A DNA stretch of 64,000 nucleotides, taken from assembly GCA_937907455.1 (NCBI GenBank), contig CALESQ010000018.1, positions 16,474 through 80,473 on the forward strand. Direction: 5' to 3'. The translations under genes were made by a program, and so were the position numbers. The stretch comes from an uncultured Caldilineales bacterium (GTDB taxonomy: Bacteria; Chloroflexota; Anaerolineae; JAAEKA01). Positions 27,228 to 34,947 of the stretch are shown one piece after another; position 1 is the stretch's first letter, and every line of letters begins with the position of its first letter. The notes beneath the pieces are model-generated. The model ran no database searches. It was not told the DNA's origin and was given only the letters and a program-made list of their open reading frames with translations.

Positions 27228-28082
27228 TTATCCCTGATCGAACAGCATCCATACCTCGCCCTGGCCGTCGGGCACGCAGAAGCGGGCGTTAAGGCTGTCG
27301 CGCTGCCCATTGCCGTCCAGCACCCACACGGTGTAACAGCCTGCCACACTGCCGCCCACAGCGCCCAGGCCGAGTTTGTGTTCGTAGTTGTAGATGCCAT
27401 TTGGCCCGCTGCGGGTGGCTCCGGTCCAGCTACGCACGCTGTCGGGTACAGCCAGCTTGCCTACGCCATCCTTCTCCAGCCAGACGAAATAGCTGCCCTG
27501 GGCTTCATTGCCGCGACCGCTGTGGACAAAACCCAGCGTCAGTTTCAATTCGCCGCCGCCGTTGGCTGTGGTCGCCGGACCGCCGCGCAGTCTGAATTTG
27601 CAGCCATCACCGCCGACAGCCGCGCATTCGGCGGCATCTTGTGCTACCGCGGCTGGGGCCGCGGTGGCTGTGGGTTGAGGGGCCGCGGCGGGTGTAGGAT
27701 TAGCCGGTCGCGGTGTGGCCGTGGGCAAAATCACCACCACTGGCACAGCTGTTGCTGTCGGTGGTTCGGCGGTGGCGGTTGGTTCCGCTGTGGCAGTGGC
27801 CGGTTCTGCCGTAGGAGAGGGGGCAGGCGTATCGGTAGGTGCTGCGGTGGCGGTGGGAGGAACTTGCGCAGTTTGCGTGGCCGCGGCCGCGGCAGTTTGC
27901 GCGGCGATGGCTACCGCGGCATCCGTGGGGGTGGCCATCGGGCGCGGGGTGCGCGTGGGTGTGGGGGATGGCAACGATGTGTTGCCGCCGCAGGCGGCCA
28001 GCAGTAGCAGCAGGCTGAACGCCATCGCAGCCGTGATCACACGGCGCAGAAGAGCAGCGCATGCAGGTTTAGGTGAGGTCAT
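27228..28082 (-). CDS. Secreted lipoprotein with Thr/Pro/Ala linker, unknown C-terminal domain
   Basis: A 284-residue predicted lipoprotein: hydrophobic signal AMAFSLLLLLAACGG with lipobox LLAAC, then about 130 residues of low-complexity Thr/Pro/Ala sequence (PTATAEPTATAEPPTATA and similar), a typical wall-spanning or surface linker. The C-terminal 110 residues look like a folded beta-rich domain with a Cys pair near its start (CAAVGGDGCKF) and another pair, CYTVW and FCVPDG, at the end. I do not recognise the fold. The true ATG at 28082 is used because the longer frame passes through an inverted-terminus repeat. Its promoter is probably the TATAAT at 28218-28223. Confidence 0.75.
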   Translation of the reverse strand: MTSPKPACAALLRRVITAAMAFSLLLLLAACGGNTSLPSPTPTRTPRPMATPTDAAVAIAAQTAAAAATQTAQVPPTATAAPTDTPAPSPTAEPATATAEPTATAEPPTATAVPVVVILPTATPRPANPTPAAAPQPTATAAPAAVAQDAAECAAVGGDGCKFRLRGGPATTANGGGELKLTLGFVHSGRGNEAQGSYFVWLEKDGVGKLAVPDSVRSWTGATRSGPNGIYNYEHKLGLGAVGGSVAGCYTVWVLDGNGQRDSLNARFCVPDGQGEVWMLFDQG

Positions 28083-28114
28083 GGGGACTGTCTTTCTTGT
28101 CAAACACTTGCCCT

Positions 28115-28195
28115 TGTCACTCCCAGGGTCTGAGACCCGGAAGTCCCGCAAGCACGGGCTGGGGGGATTCTTCAGCCGGAGGCTTCGGAATGACA
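28115..28195 (-). repeat. 81-bp intergenic element with TGTCA/TGACA ends
   Basis: The element begins TGTCACTCCC and ends GGAATGACA, so its ends are short inverted repeats. It contains the inner hairpin GGGTC-TGA-GACCC. It resembles MITE-like dispersed intergenic repeats of the 'attccgaagcctccgg' type that I associate with large Chloroflexota and cyanobacterial genomes. It lies in the leader of the Thr/Pro-rich lipoprotein gene. Confidence 0.55.
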
Positions 28196-28217
28196 GAGGT
28201 ACGGCTATCAAAGGGCG

Positions 28218-28223
28218 ATTATA
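28218..28223 (-). promoter_or_regulatory. -10 box TATAAT for the lipoprotein gene
   Basis: Consensus TATAAT on the minus strand, but with no good -35 at 17 bases. Together with the plus-strand promoter at 28252-28278 it makes a divergent promoter region in the 450-base gap between the lipoprotein and aldo/keto reductase genes. Confidence 0.4.
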
Positions 28224-28251
28224 ACATCACGCTGCGCTCTGACGAAAAACC

Positions 28252-28278
28252 TTGACCTCGCGCGTTTTGTGGTACAAT
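28252..28278 (+). promoter_or_regulatory. Promoter of the aldo/keto reductase gene
   Basis: TTGACC at 28252-28257, 15-base spacer, extended -10 TGGTACAAT ending at 28278. Spacing is short, but the TG extension compensates. Transcription would start near 28285, giving a leader of about 250 bases that contains the repeat at 28332. Confidence 0.5.
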
Positions 28279-28331
28279 AGGCGGAAGATAAGATTTAATT
28301 CACAGTTTAAGTTTGTTGCTGCTATGGCTAT

Positions 28332-28412
28332 CATTCCGAGGCCCGGCAGGGCCGAGGAAGCACTCACCAACGCACAGAGGATTCCTCACTGCGTTCGGAG
28401 CGACACGGATGA
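28332..28412 (+). repeat. Intergenic repeat of the 'CATTCCGAGG...GAGGATTCCTCACT' type
   Basis: Starts CATTCCGAGG, contains a 5-bp hairpin GGCCC-GGCA-GGGCC, and ends GAGGATTCCTCACTGCGTTCGG. The internal TTCCGAGG and GAGGATTCC parts look like the ends of a dispersed intergenic repeat common in large environmental genomes. No protein-coding signal. It occupies most of the aldo/keto reductase leader. Confidence 0.5.
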
Positions 28413-28532
28413 GAGCGTTCAGCGTGCTAAACTTGGCGCAATCACTTTGTTTACGATGTGTTTAAGGTTCGAGCAGCGCAAAGCGCGTCTCTCTTAATTC
28501 TTAAAACCTGTCTCACCTCCAAGGAGTCTCCC

Positions 28533-29525
28533 ATGCAATACCGCCATCTTGGCTCATCCGGCTTGCAGGTTTCTGCGCTGTCCTTTGGCGCGTGGGTTAC
28601 ATTTAGCCAGCAATTCGGCGAGGATATGGCCTATGACTGCATGAAAGCTGCCTGGGATGCCGGGGTCAATTTCTTCGATAACGCTGAGGCCTACGCACAG
28701 GGTCAAGCTGAAATCGTGATGGGCAATGTCATCAAGCGCGCCGGCTGGCGACGCTCCGATCTGGTGGTCTCTACCAAGATCTTTTGGGGCGGCGATGGCC
28801 CCAACGCTAGTGGCCTTAGCCGCAAGCACCTGATTGAGGGCAGCAACGCTGCATTGGTGCGACTGCAACTCGATTACGTAGACCTGCTCTTTTGTCATCG
28901 GCCCGATGTCAATACGCCCATTGAAGAAACCGTGCGCGCCATGAGCTACCTGGTCAACACCGGCAAGGCGCTGTATTGGGGCACCAGTGAATGGAGTGCG
29001 GGCCAGATCATGCAGGCCTATCAGATCGCACGGCGTGAGCACCTGGTGCCGCCCACCATGGAACAGCCGCAGTACAACATGTTGCACCGCGAGCGCGTGG
29101 AAAAGGAATATGCCCCGCTCTATCGCGAAATCGGCCTGGGTACTACCATTTGGAGCCCGCTCGCCAGTGGACTGCTTACCGGCAAGTATAACGACGGCAT
29201 ACCCGAAGGCACGCGCGTGTCTATGTCGGGTTACGAATGGCTGCGCAAGATGTTTGAAAGCGTCGAGGGCCAGGCCAACATTGCCAAAGCCCGCCAATTG
29301 GCTCCTATTGCCGCGGAGCTGGGCTGTACTCAGTCGCAATTGGCGCTGGCGTGGTGCTTGAAGAACCCCCATGTCAGCACTGTTATCACCGGGGCCAGCC
29401 GCCCTGAGCAGGTGGTGGAAAACATGGCCGCGCTGGCCGTGGCGGATCAGCTCACCCCTGAGGTGATGGCACGCATCGAGGCCGTGTTGCAGAACAAGCC
29501 CACCCCGCCCGACACATTTCGTTAA
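28533..29525 (+). CDS. Aldo/keto reductase (potassium channel beta-subunit-like)
   Basis: A 330-residue NADPH-dependent oxidoreductase of the AKR superfamily. The catalytic tetrad can be read: Asp in FFDNAEAYAQG together with its Tyr, Lys in VVSTKIFWG, and His in LLFCHRPD. The NADPH-binding segments GTSEWSAGQI, WSPLASGLLTGKY and TVITGASRPEQVVENM are those of the KCNAB/YghZ-like AKR group. Start at ATG 28533, six bases after AAGGAG (28521-28526); the longer frame upstream is intergenic repeat. The physiological substrate cannot be inferred. Confidence 0.92.
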   Translation: MQYRHLGSSGLQVSALSFGAWVTFSQQFGEDMAYDCMKAAWDAGVNFFDNAEAYAQGQAEIVMGNVIKRAGWRRSDLVVSTKIFWGGDGPNASGLSRKHLIEGSNAALVRLQLDYVDLLFCHRPDVNTPIEETVRAMSYLVNTGKALYWGTSEWSAGQIMQAYQIARREHLVPPTMEQPQYNMLHRERVEKEYAPLYREIGLGTTIWSPLASGLLTGKYNDGIPEGTRVSMSGYEWLRKMFESVEGQANIAKARQLAPIAAELGCTQSQLALAWCLKNPHVSTVITGASRPEQVVENMAALAVADQLTPEVMARIEAVLQNKPTPPDTFR

Positions 29526-29641
29526 GCTACGTGCTATCGTCTGCAATCAGACTGGTGGTGCAACGTTTTATCAGTGCCCTGCATCCGGGGTCAATTCAGC
29601 CTGGAAGCTGGTCACACTTATTCATTCAGGAGGAGTTTTCT

Positions 29642-31543
29642 ATGAATCGAAAGTTTCGCACGGATCGCGGCCACTGGCTGCTTGTGCTGCTGGCTTTGCT
29701 GGTGATCGCCAGCTTGTTCTCCGGCTGCTTTGGCGTGAAACGAGAGGTTAGCGCCCCCGAAGCTGCCACCGAGGCCGCGGCTGTGGGCATGGCTAACCCC
29801 GCATCGGTGTTTTGCATCGAACAGGGTGGCACGCTGGAGATTCGCAAGGATGCCGCTGGCAATGAAGCCGGTTATTGTCGCTTCACCGACGGCAGCGAAT
29901 GCGAAGAATGGGCCTTTATGAATGGCGAATGTAAGCCCGGCCAGATTGCGGCTGCACCCGCGGGCGAGCAGGCCCCAGCCCAGCCAGCCAGCCAAATTAC
30001 CTTGCCCATCGTTGAGGTACCCGGTGTGGCTGCACCTGCCGATGCCGACACTGCAGCGCTCATCAATGAGGTGCTGGCCGCCCAACCAGCCGATGCGTTG
30101 CTGGATGGCGGTATTGGTGTGTTGCCGCTGAAAACCGCTGAAGGCAGCCAGCCACTTTGGGCTGTCTACAGCCACGGCATGCGCAACTATGCGTTGGAGC
30201 AACCTGCTTCGCATTTTGTGTCTATCTATACCAACGATGGCGGCACCTGGCAGCAGCTTGCCACCCAATCGCTTGATGAAGCCGTGGGTGATGGTGGTCT
30301 GGCTCCTGACTATATTGCCGAAGGCGATGTACAGCAAGTAGCCCTGGATCCCAGCCTCACCTGGCTAACGGTGAACGGTGGCATGGGCGCGCACAGCGGC
30401 TCGTTCCAGGTACTTAGCTTCGATGGCAGCACGCTGACGCCACAACTGAGCAGCATCTCAGCCAGCCCCGGCGCGGGCCGTGTAGCTGATGTCAACGGTG
30501 ACGGCCAGAACGAAGTGGTGCTGGATGCCAGTGATCCCTACGTGTTCTGCTATGCCTGCGGGGTGCGCCGACCGGCCTTCGAGGTGAAGGGCTGGACGGA
30601 TGGTGCTTTGAGTAGCGCACAACTGGGCGACCTGCCCGCCGACCAGCAGGGCACTCCGCTGTACGAAGCCAATCATGCTGCGGTGACGCTGGCTCAGGCT
30701 GGGCTGTGGCACGATGCTATGACCAAAGCCGATGAAGCAGCCGGATTAGCCGGTGCTGCCGACCCTGCCCTGGCTGATGCGGTGCGCTGGAACCAAAGCC
30801 TGATTCGCCTGAACCACGATGCTCAAGCCGCGGCTGTCAGCGAAAGCGCCTATCCGCTGGTGAACAAGGTTTTCTACGGCGATTATGCCGGCGCAGTGGC
30901 CGAGATGGGCCAGTACGATGCCGCTCAGCTCTTTGCCGCAGACAGCCCGCTGGTCACCGGTACAGCCGCGCAGGACTGGCAACCTGAACTGAGCCAGTAT
31001 CTGAAAGATAGCGCTACCGCTGCACTGGCCGCTAAGCCGGAGCTGGCCGATGCCTACTTCGTGCGTGCCTGGGGCGAAAACCTCAATAAACCCGGCAGCG
31101 CTCAGGTGATGAAAGACCTGGCCAAAGCCGCAGAGCTGGCCCCTGACAATGCCCTGTTTAGCAATGCCGCGGCTGCTGCATCCGCCGCCTTTGCTGCGGC
31201 CCCGGCTGCAGCGGATGTGCCGGAGCGTGACCGCGTGCGCATTCCCGTCACTGTCACCGGTCGTCAGGTGGTGGTACCCGGCAACATCGAAGCCGGCCAG
31301 GAACGCCTGTACGTTGTGGCGGGCGAGGCCGGGCAAACGCTTGATGTATCGGTCATCTCACGCAACGATGAAGTGATCCTGTCCATCACCGGTGCTGACG
31401 GAGCTAGCCTAGTCGGCTATGATGCCGCAAGCGCGCAGTGGCAGGGGCAAATCCCGACCACGCAGGACTACATCATTGCGCTCAAGGGTGCTCAGCAGCA
31501 GGGTGTGTTCCGCATGAACCTCACCCTTTCCGCCGCCCAGTAA
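29642..31543 (+). CDS. Lipoprotein with DUF333 and C-terminal pre-peptidase-like domain
   Basis: A 633-residue secreted lipoprotein. Signal LLVLLALLVIASLFSGC gives a lipobox FSGC. A DUF333 domain follows at about 50-95 (NPASVFCIEQGGTLEIRKD, YCRFTDGSECEEWAFMNGEC), the short cysteine-containing module once annotated as 'putative haemolysin'. The middle part contains a DVNGDGQNEVVLD segment, an FG-GAP/dockerin-like calcium loop, and then Ala-rich helical repeats. The last 110 residues resemble a bacterial pre-peptidase C-terminal domain. ATG 29642 has a strong CAGGAGG site 8 to 10 bases upstream; the earlier frame is discarded. A strong terminator follows immediately after its stop. No enzymatic activity is evident. 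Confidence 0.82.
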   Translation: MNRKFRTDRGHWLLVLLALLVIASLFSGCFGVKREVSAPEAATEAAAVGMANPASVFCIEQGGTLEIRKDAAGNEAGYCRFTDGSECEEWAFMNGECKPGQIAAAPAGEQAPAQPASQITLPIVEVPGVAAPADADTAALINEVLAAQPADALLDGGIGVLPLKTAEGSQPLWAVYSHGMRNYALEQPASHFVSIYTNDGGTWQQLATQSLDEAVGDGGLAPDYIAEGDVQQVALDPSLTWLTVNGGMGAHSGSFQVLSFDGSTLTPQLSSISASPGAGRVADVNGDGQNEVVLDASDPYVFCYACGVRRPAFEVKGWTDGALSSAQLGDLPADQQGTPLYEANHAAVTLAQAGLWHDAMTKADEAAGLAGAADPALADAVRWNQSLIRLNHDAQAAAVSESAYPLVNKVFYGDYAGAVAEMGQYDAAQLFAADSPLVTGTAAQDWQPELSQYLKDSATAALAAKPELADAYFVRAWGENLNKPGSAQVMKDLAKAAELAPDNALFSNAAAAASAAFAAAPAAADVPERDRVRIPVTVTGRQVVVPGNIEAGQERLYVVAGEAGQTLDVSVISRNDEVILSITGADGASLVGYDAASAQWQGQIPTTQDYIIALKGAQQQGVFRMNLTLSAAQ

Positions 31544-31550
31544 GTGAATG

Positions 31551-31595
31551 TGGCTCTGGCACAGTCAACAGCGTGTGCCAGAGCCATTCTTTTTG
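31551..31595 (+). terminator. Strong intrinsic terminator directly before mutY
   Basis: A perfect 13-bp stem (TGGCTCTGGCACA at 31551-31563 with 31574-31586), 10-base loop, then TTCTTTTTG. It ends the DUF333 lipoprotein transcript but lies one base before the mutY start codon, leaving no room for a mutY promoter or ribosome binding site between. Confidence 0.85.
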
Positions 31596-31596
31596 T

Positions 31597-32745
31597 ATGA
31601 CCTTTCCCATCCCTGCTGAGGTTGCGGCTGCTCTGTTGGATTGGGTAGCCGCGGGCAATTTGCGCAGCCTGCCGTGGCGTAACGCGCCGCGCGACCCCTA
31701 CGCAGTATGGATCAGCGAGGTGATGCTGCAACAAACGCAGGTCGCCACGGCGATTCCCTATCTGGCGCGTTGGCTCGCCCGCTTTCCTACAGTGCAGGCG
31801 TTGGCTGCGGCGCCGTTGGCTGATGTATTGAAGCAATGGGAGGGGCTGGGCTATTACAGCCGCGCGCGCAACCTGCATCAGGCGGCACAGTTGCTTGTGC
31901 AGCATCATCAGGGCCGTTTGCCTGCCGAGCGCACGGCGCTGCTGGCTTTGCCAGGCATTGGCCGCTATACCGCGGGCGCACTGCTCAGCTTGGCTTTCGG
32001 GCAACGTGCGGCCGCGCTGGATGGTAATGCCGTGCGGGTGCTGGCGCGTGTCTACGATGAAAGTGGCGAGGTAGGGCGGTCGGCTACCACTACCGCTTTG
32101 TGGCATCATGCCGAGGCGCTGGCCGCGGCTGTACCCGTGGCTGAGCAGGCAGGCCCGCTCAACGAGGCGCTGATGGACCTGGGGGCAACGCTTTGCCTGC
32201 CGCAGGCCCCGCGCTGCTTGATCTGTCCACTTTATGCTTTGTGTCTTGCCCGGCAACGCGGTACCCAGGAAGAGCGCCCCGTGCGCGCCGCACGCAAACC
32301 TTTGCCGCACCTTGATGTGAGCGCGGCTGTGCTACGGCGACCCGGCTATCCACAGCAATTTCTCATTGCCCAGCGCCCATTGGAAGGCATGTTGGGCGGT
32401 TTGTGGGAGTTCCCCGGCGGCAAGCAACAGGCCGGCGAAAGCATCAGCGAATGTCTGTACCGTGAGATGAGGGAGGAACTAGGGGTTGATGTGGCGGTGG
32501 GACGGCATGTAGCCAGCATTAAACACGCTTACACGCATTTTCGCATCACTTTGCACGCTTTTGAATGCACGTTGCTACGCGGCGAGCCGCAGCCCTTGGG
32601 CGTGGCCGATTGGTGCTGGGTAACGCTGGATGACTTGTCGCGATTCTCTTTCGCCGTTACTGATCAGAAGATTATTGCTGCGCTTGGCGCGATGGCAGTT
32701 GATCCCTCACCCCCGGCCCCTCTCCCAGGGGGAGAGGGGAGTTGA
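31597..32745 (+). CDS. mutY: A/G-specific adenine glycosylase MutY
   Basis: Removes adenine mispaired with 8-oxoguanine. The 382-residue protein has all landmarks: SEVMLQQTQV with the catalytic Glu, the helix-hairpin-helix LPGIGRYTAGALL, LDGNAVRVLAR with the catalytic Asp, the [4Fe-4S] ligands CLPQAPRCLICPLYALC (C-x6-C-x2-C-x5-C), and a C-terminal Nudix-like 8-oxoG recognition domain with GGKQQAGESISECLYREMRE. The ATG at 31597 directly follows the U-tract of a terminator and has no Shine-Dalgarno, which is odd. The last 14 residues (DPSPPAPLPGGEGS) are encoded by an intergenic repeat that has supplied the stop codon. Confidence 0.95.
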   Translation: MTFPIPAEVAAALLDWVAAGNLRSLPWRNAPRDPYAVWISEVMLQQTQVATAIPYLARWLARFPTVQALAAAPLADVLKQWEGLGYYSRARNLHQAAQLLVQHHQGRLPAERTALLALPGIGRYTAGALLSLAFGQRAAALDGNAVRVLARVYDESGEVGRSATTTALWHHAEALAAAVPVAEQAGPLNEALMDLGATLCLPQAPRCLICPLYALCLARQRGTQEERPVRAARKPLPHLDVSAAVLRRPGYPQQFLIAQRPLEGMLGGLWEFPGGKQQAGESISECLYREMREELGVDVAVGRHVASIKHAYTHFRITLHAFECTLLRGEPQPLGVADWCWVTLDDLSRFSFAVTDQKIIAALGAMAVDPSPPAPLPGGEGS

Positions 32746-32873
32746 TTCTTCACCCCCGGCCCCTTTCCCAAGATGAGAGGGGAGTTGATCCCTCGCCCCC
32801 GGCCCCTCTCCCAGGGGGAGAGGGGAGTTGATGCAGGTTCCCTCCCCCTTTGGGAGAGGGCTAGGGTGAGGGT
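32699..32873 (+). repeat. Four copies of the CCCTCNCCCCCGGCCCCTCTCCC palindromic repeat
   Basis: Three direct copies of a roughly 43-base unit (TGATCCCTCACCCCCGGCCC, then CTCTCCC-AGGG-GGAGAG) start near 32699, 32743 and 32786. A fourth, opposite-family unit (CCCTCCCCCTTTGGGAGAGGG) lies at 32834-32873. Each unit can form a CTCTCCC/GGGAGAG hairpin. The first copy is read as the C-terminus of mutY. This repeat family is widespread in bacterial intergenic DNA. Confidence 0.85.
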
Positions 32874-32889
32874 GCTATCTGCAGATCAC

Positions 32890-34143
32890 CTACACACCGG
32901 TGGATGCAGCCTCTTCTTCTTCGCGAATGAGATCTTGCTCTTCGATTTGGATAAATACCGCTTCCACCTGATCAGCCAGCCAATCTACCTGCTCTTCGGT
33001 GATAACCAACGGCGGCGCAAAGCGGATCACCGTGCCGTGGGTTTCCTTGCATAGCACGCCGCGTTCGGCCAGCGCTTCACAGAAGCGTCGCGCGCCGCCG
33101 GCTTCGTGCGTCACCTCCACGCCGATCAGCAGACCGCGCCCGCGCACTTCATGGATATAGTGGCTTTCCAGGCGGCGTAGGCGTTCCATCAGCCGCGCTC
33201 CCTGCTGGGCTGAGTTTTCTGTCAGCTTTTCATCTACCAGCACATGCAGTGCGGCGCGCGCTACGGCTGCGCCTAGTGGATTACCGCCGAAGGTGCTGCC
33301 GTGGTCGCCGGGATGAAACACGTCCATCACCGGGCGGTCGGCCAGAATCGCCGACACGGGGTAGAAGCCGCCCGACAGCGCCTTGCCTAGCACCAAAATG
33401 TCTGGATGTACGTCGTCGTAGGCGCTGGCTGTCAGCGTGCCGGTGCGCCCCAGGCCCACCTGGATTTCGTCGGCGATCAGCAGCATTTGGTGTTCGTGGC
33501 AGAGCTGTTCGGCAAATTTTAAATAGCCTTCCGGCGGCACGTTGATGCCGTTCTCACCCTGGATTGGCTCTACCAGAAAGGCGACAGTGTTGGGAGTGAT
33601 GGCCGCTGCCAACTCCTCGCGGTCGCCAAAGGTGACGAATTTGAAGCCGGGCGTGAAGGGGCCAAAATGCTTGCGGTATTTTGGCTCGCTGGAAAAGCTG
33701 ATCACAGTGGTGGTGCGCCCGTGGAAATTCCCCAGGCACACGATAATTTCAGCCTGGTCATCAGGCACACCTTTTATTTCGTATCCCCATTTGCGGGCCA
33801 GCTTTACCGCTGCTTCAACGGCCTCGGCGCCGGAATTGAGCGGCAATACCATATCGTATCCCAGCAACGTGCATACTTCCTGGCTAAAATAGCCCAGTTG
33901 GTCATTGCGGAACGCGCGCGAAGACAACGTGACGTGCTTGGCTTGCTCCACCAGCGCGTTGAGAATGCGCGGATGACAATGGCCCTGGCTGACGGCTGAG
34001 TACGCGCTGAGGCAATCCAGATAGCGCTTGCCTTCCACATCGTACACCCACACCCCTTCGGCATGTTTAATGACGACATCCAAAGGATGATAGATGTTGG
34101 CGACGTAAGTGCTTTCCAGCGATACGTACTTCTCGGTGGTCAT
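32890..34143 (-). CDS. rocD: Ornithine aminotransferase (ornithine-oxo-acid transaminase)
   Basis: A PLP enzyme that moves the delta-amino group of ornithine to 2-oxoglutarate, giving glutamate semialdehyde and linking arginine and proline metabolism. At 417 aa it matches RocD. Motifs: YDVEGKRYLDCLSAYSAVSQG and GHCHPRI at the N-terminus, LPLNSGAEAVEAAVKLARKW, LGNFHGRTTTVISFS, the PLP aspartate in LLIADEIQVGLGRTG, the Schiff-base lysine in LVLGKALSGGFYPVSA, and GDHGSTFGGNPLGAA. SAYSA and the FHGRT motif separate it from acetylornithine aminotransferases. The ATG at 34143 has an AAGGAGA site 7 bases upstream. A well-spaced promoter and a terminator-like hairpin precede it (see leader entries). 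Confidence 0.95.
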   Translation of the reverse strand: MTTEKYVSLESTYVANIYHPLDVVIKHAEGVWVYDVEGKRYLDCLSAYSAVSQGHCHPRILNALVEQAKHVTLSSRAFRNDQLGYFSQEVCTLLGYDMVLPLNSGAEAVEAAVKLARKWGYEIKGVPDDQAEIIVCLGNFHGRTTTVISFSSEPKYRKHFGPFTPGFKFVTFGDREELAAAITPNTVAFLVEPIQGENGINVPPEGYLKFAEQLCHEHQMLLIADEIQVGLGRTGTLTASAYDDVHPDILVLGKALSGGFYPVSAILADRPVMDVFHPGDHGSTFGGNPLGAAVARAALHVLVDEKLTENSAQQGARLMERLRRLESHYIHEVRGRGLLIGVEVTHEAGGARRFCEALAERGVLCKETHGTVIRFAPPLVITEEQVDWLADQVEAVFIQIEEQDLIREEEEAASTGV

Positions 34144-34154
34144 AAAGAGTCTCC

Positions 34155-34217
34155 TTAACTAACAGACAAAGTAAAAAGACCTGGGCAAATACGCCCAGGC
34201 CGCGAACAGAAAGCCAT
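34155..34217 (-). CDS. Possible 20-codon leader peptide ahead of rocD
   Basis: An ATG at 34217 opens a 20-codon frame ending in TAA at 34155, eleven bases before the rocD ATG. It reads through the terminator-like hairpin and contains two Arg codons (SRPGR) at the left arm. No Shine-Dalgarno is evident. Its place in the transcript fits an attenuation leader peptide, but a chance frame of this length is common, so this is a weak call. Confidence 0.25.
   Translation of the reverse strand: MAFCSRPGRICPGLFTLSVS
34173..34199 (-). terminator. Terminator-like hairpin in the rocD leader (candidate attenuator)
   Basis: On the minus strand: CCTGGGC-GTATTT-GCCCAGG, a perfect 7-bp stem and 6-base loop, followed by TCTTTTTAC. 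It sits about 45 bases downstream of the predicted transcription start and 30 bases before the rocD ATG, so it would stop rocD transcription unless prevented. Confidence 0.6.
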
Positions 34218-34253
34218 GTAGTCTTGATCAGGACGGCGTTGGCCTGCTGCTAA

Positions 34254-34282
34254 ATTCTACCATGCCTGCATGACTTGCGCAA
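34254..34282 (-). promoter_or_regulatory. rocD promoter
   Basis: Minus strand -35 TTGCGC (34277-34282), 17-base spacer, -10 TAGAAT (34254-34259). Predicted start near 34247, giving about 104 bases of leader. The rest of the 314-base gap to the Nudix gene (34283-34422) holds no other signal I can support. Confidence 0.55.
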
Positions 34283-34422
34283 CCCTGCGAGTCAGAGATC
34301 GGGGCTTTTCAAAGGTAGGGCATTAGGCCACGCAAGCGTAGCAGATTGATCGTTCAATGCGTTCACGTCGCATACTGCCAAGCCAGCAGGTTGTCTGATC
34401 GCTCGTTGTTCACCCCGCACGC

Positions 34423-34451
34423 TTGCCTGCGGACGTAAAATCAGGTACACT
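34423..34451 (+). promoter_or_regulatory. Promoter of the Nudix gene, placing the transcript start at the ATG
   Basis: TTGCCT (34423-34428), 17-base spacer, TACACT (34446-34451). Transcription would begin at about 34458, which is the A of the Nudix start codon, so the message may be leaderless. Confidence 0.5.
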
Positions 34452-34457
34452 GCGCCC

Positions 34458-34907
34458 ATGGACAAACCGCTGATCGCCTATGACTGCGCTGGAGGCGTGG
34501 TGTTGGATGCCGCCCAGCGCGTGCTGTTGATCGAGCGTCAACTCGGCACAGTACACGAAATCCGTCTGCCCAAGGGCCACATCGAGCCGGGCGAGTCGGC
34601 TGAAAACGCCGCGCAGCGCGAAGTCTGCGAAGAAACCGGCTATTGCCACCTGCTCATTCTGGCCGATCTGGGCTGGCTGCACAACGCCTTTGAAAAGACT
34701 GATGGGTACGTACAGCGTAACGAACGCTACTACCTGATGCGCCTGGCCAGTAATGCCTGGCAAGCTCCTGCCTTTCAGTCCTCGCAAGAGGCGTTGTACC
34801 ATAACCTATGGGCGGCTGATTTGCACGAAGCGCAACGCCTGCTTACTTTTGCCAGCGAGCAGAATGCCATAGCCCGTGCCGTAGCACAGCGCGCGGCCAT
34901 GCGCTGA
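34458..34907 (+). CDS. Nudix hydrolase
   Basis: A 149-residue cytoplasmic Nudix protein. The Nudix box runs from GHIEPGESAENAAQREVCEE to TGY and fits G-x5-E-x7-R-E-U-x-E-E-x-G-U, with the metal-binding Glu residues present. The preceding IRLPKG motif and small size suggest a (di)nucleoside polyphosphate-type substrate, but Nudix specificity cannot be read from the box. The ATG at 34458 is only 6 bases after a -10 box and lacks a Shine-Dalgarno, consistent with leaderless initiation. The rpsP promoter begins immediately downstream. Confidence 0.9.
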   Translation: MDKPLIAYDCAGGVVLDAAQRVLLIERQLGTVHEIRLPKGHIEPGESAENAAQREVCEETGYCHLLILADLGWLHNAFEKTDGYVQRNERYYLMRLASNAWQAPAFQSSQEALYHNLWAADLHEAQRLLTFASEQNAIARAVAQRAAMR

Positions 34908-34910
34908 GTT

Positions 34911-34938
34911 TTGCCATCTCGTCTAAATACGGTATACT
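34911..34938 (+). promoter_or_regulatory. rpsP operon promoter
   Basis: TTGCCA (34911-34916), 16-base spacer, TATACT (34933-34938). The predicted transcript start is near 34945, only about three bases before a terminator-like hairpin. Confidence 0.6.
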
Positions 34939-34947
34939 ATCCCCGCG

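Noticed and set aside
27715..28224. A plus-strand frame of 169 residues with Val/Gly/Ala repeats opposite the Thr/Pro-rich lipoprotein
   Set aside because: It mirrors the low-complexity linker on the other strand, which has a lipobox and a sensible start, and it has no domain features.
29642..31543. Haemolysin function for the DUF333 lipoprotein
   Set aside because: The 'haemolysin' label of DUF333 is an old annotation without support, and nothing else in the protein suggests a toxin.
32699..32873. CRISPR-like array in the repeats after mutY
   Set aside because: Units are adjacent with no unique spacers and belong to a common intergenic palindromic repeat family.
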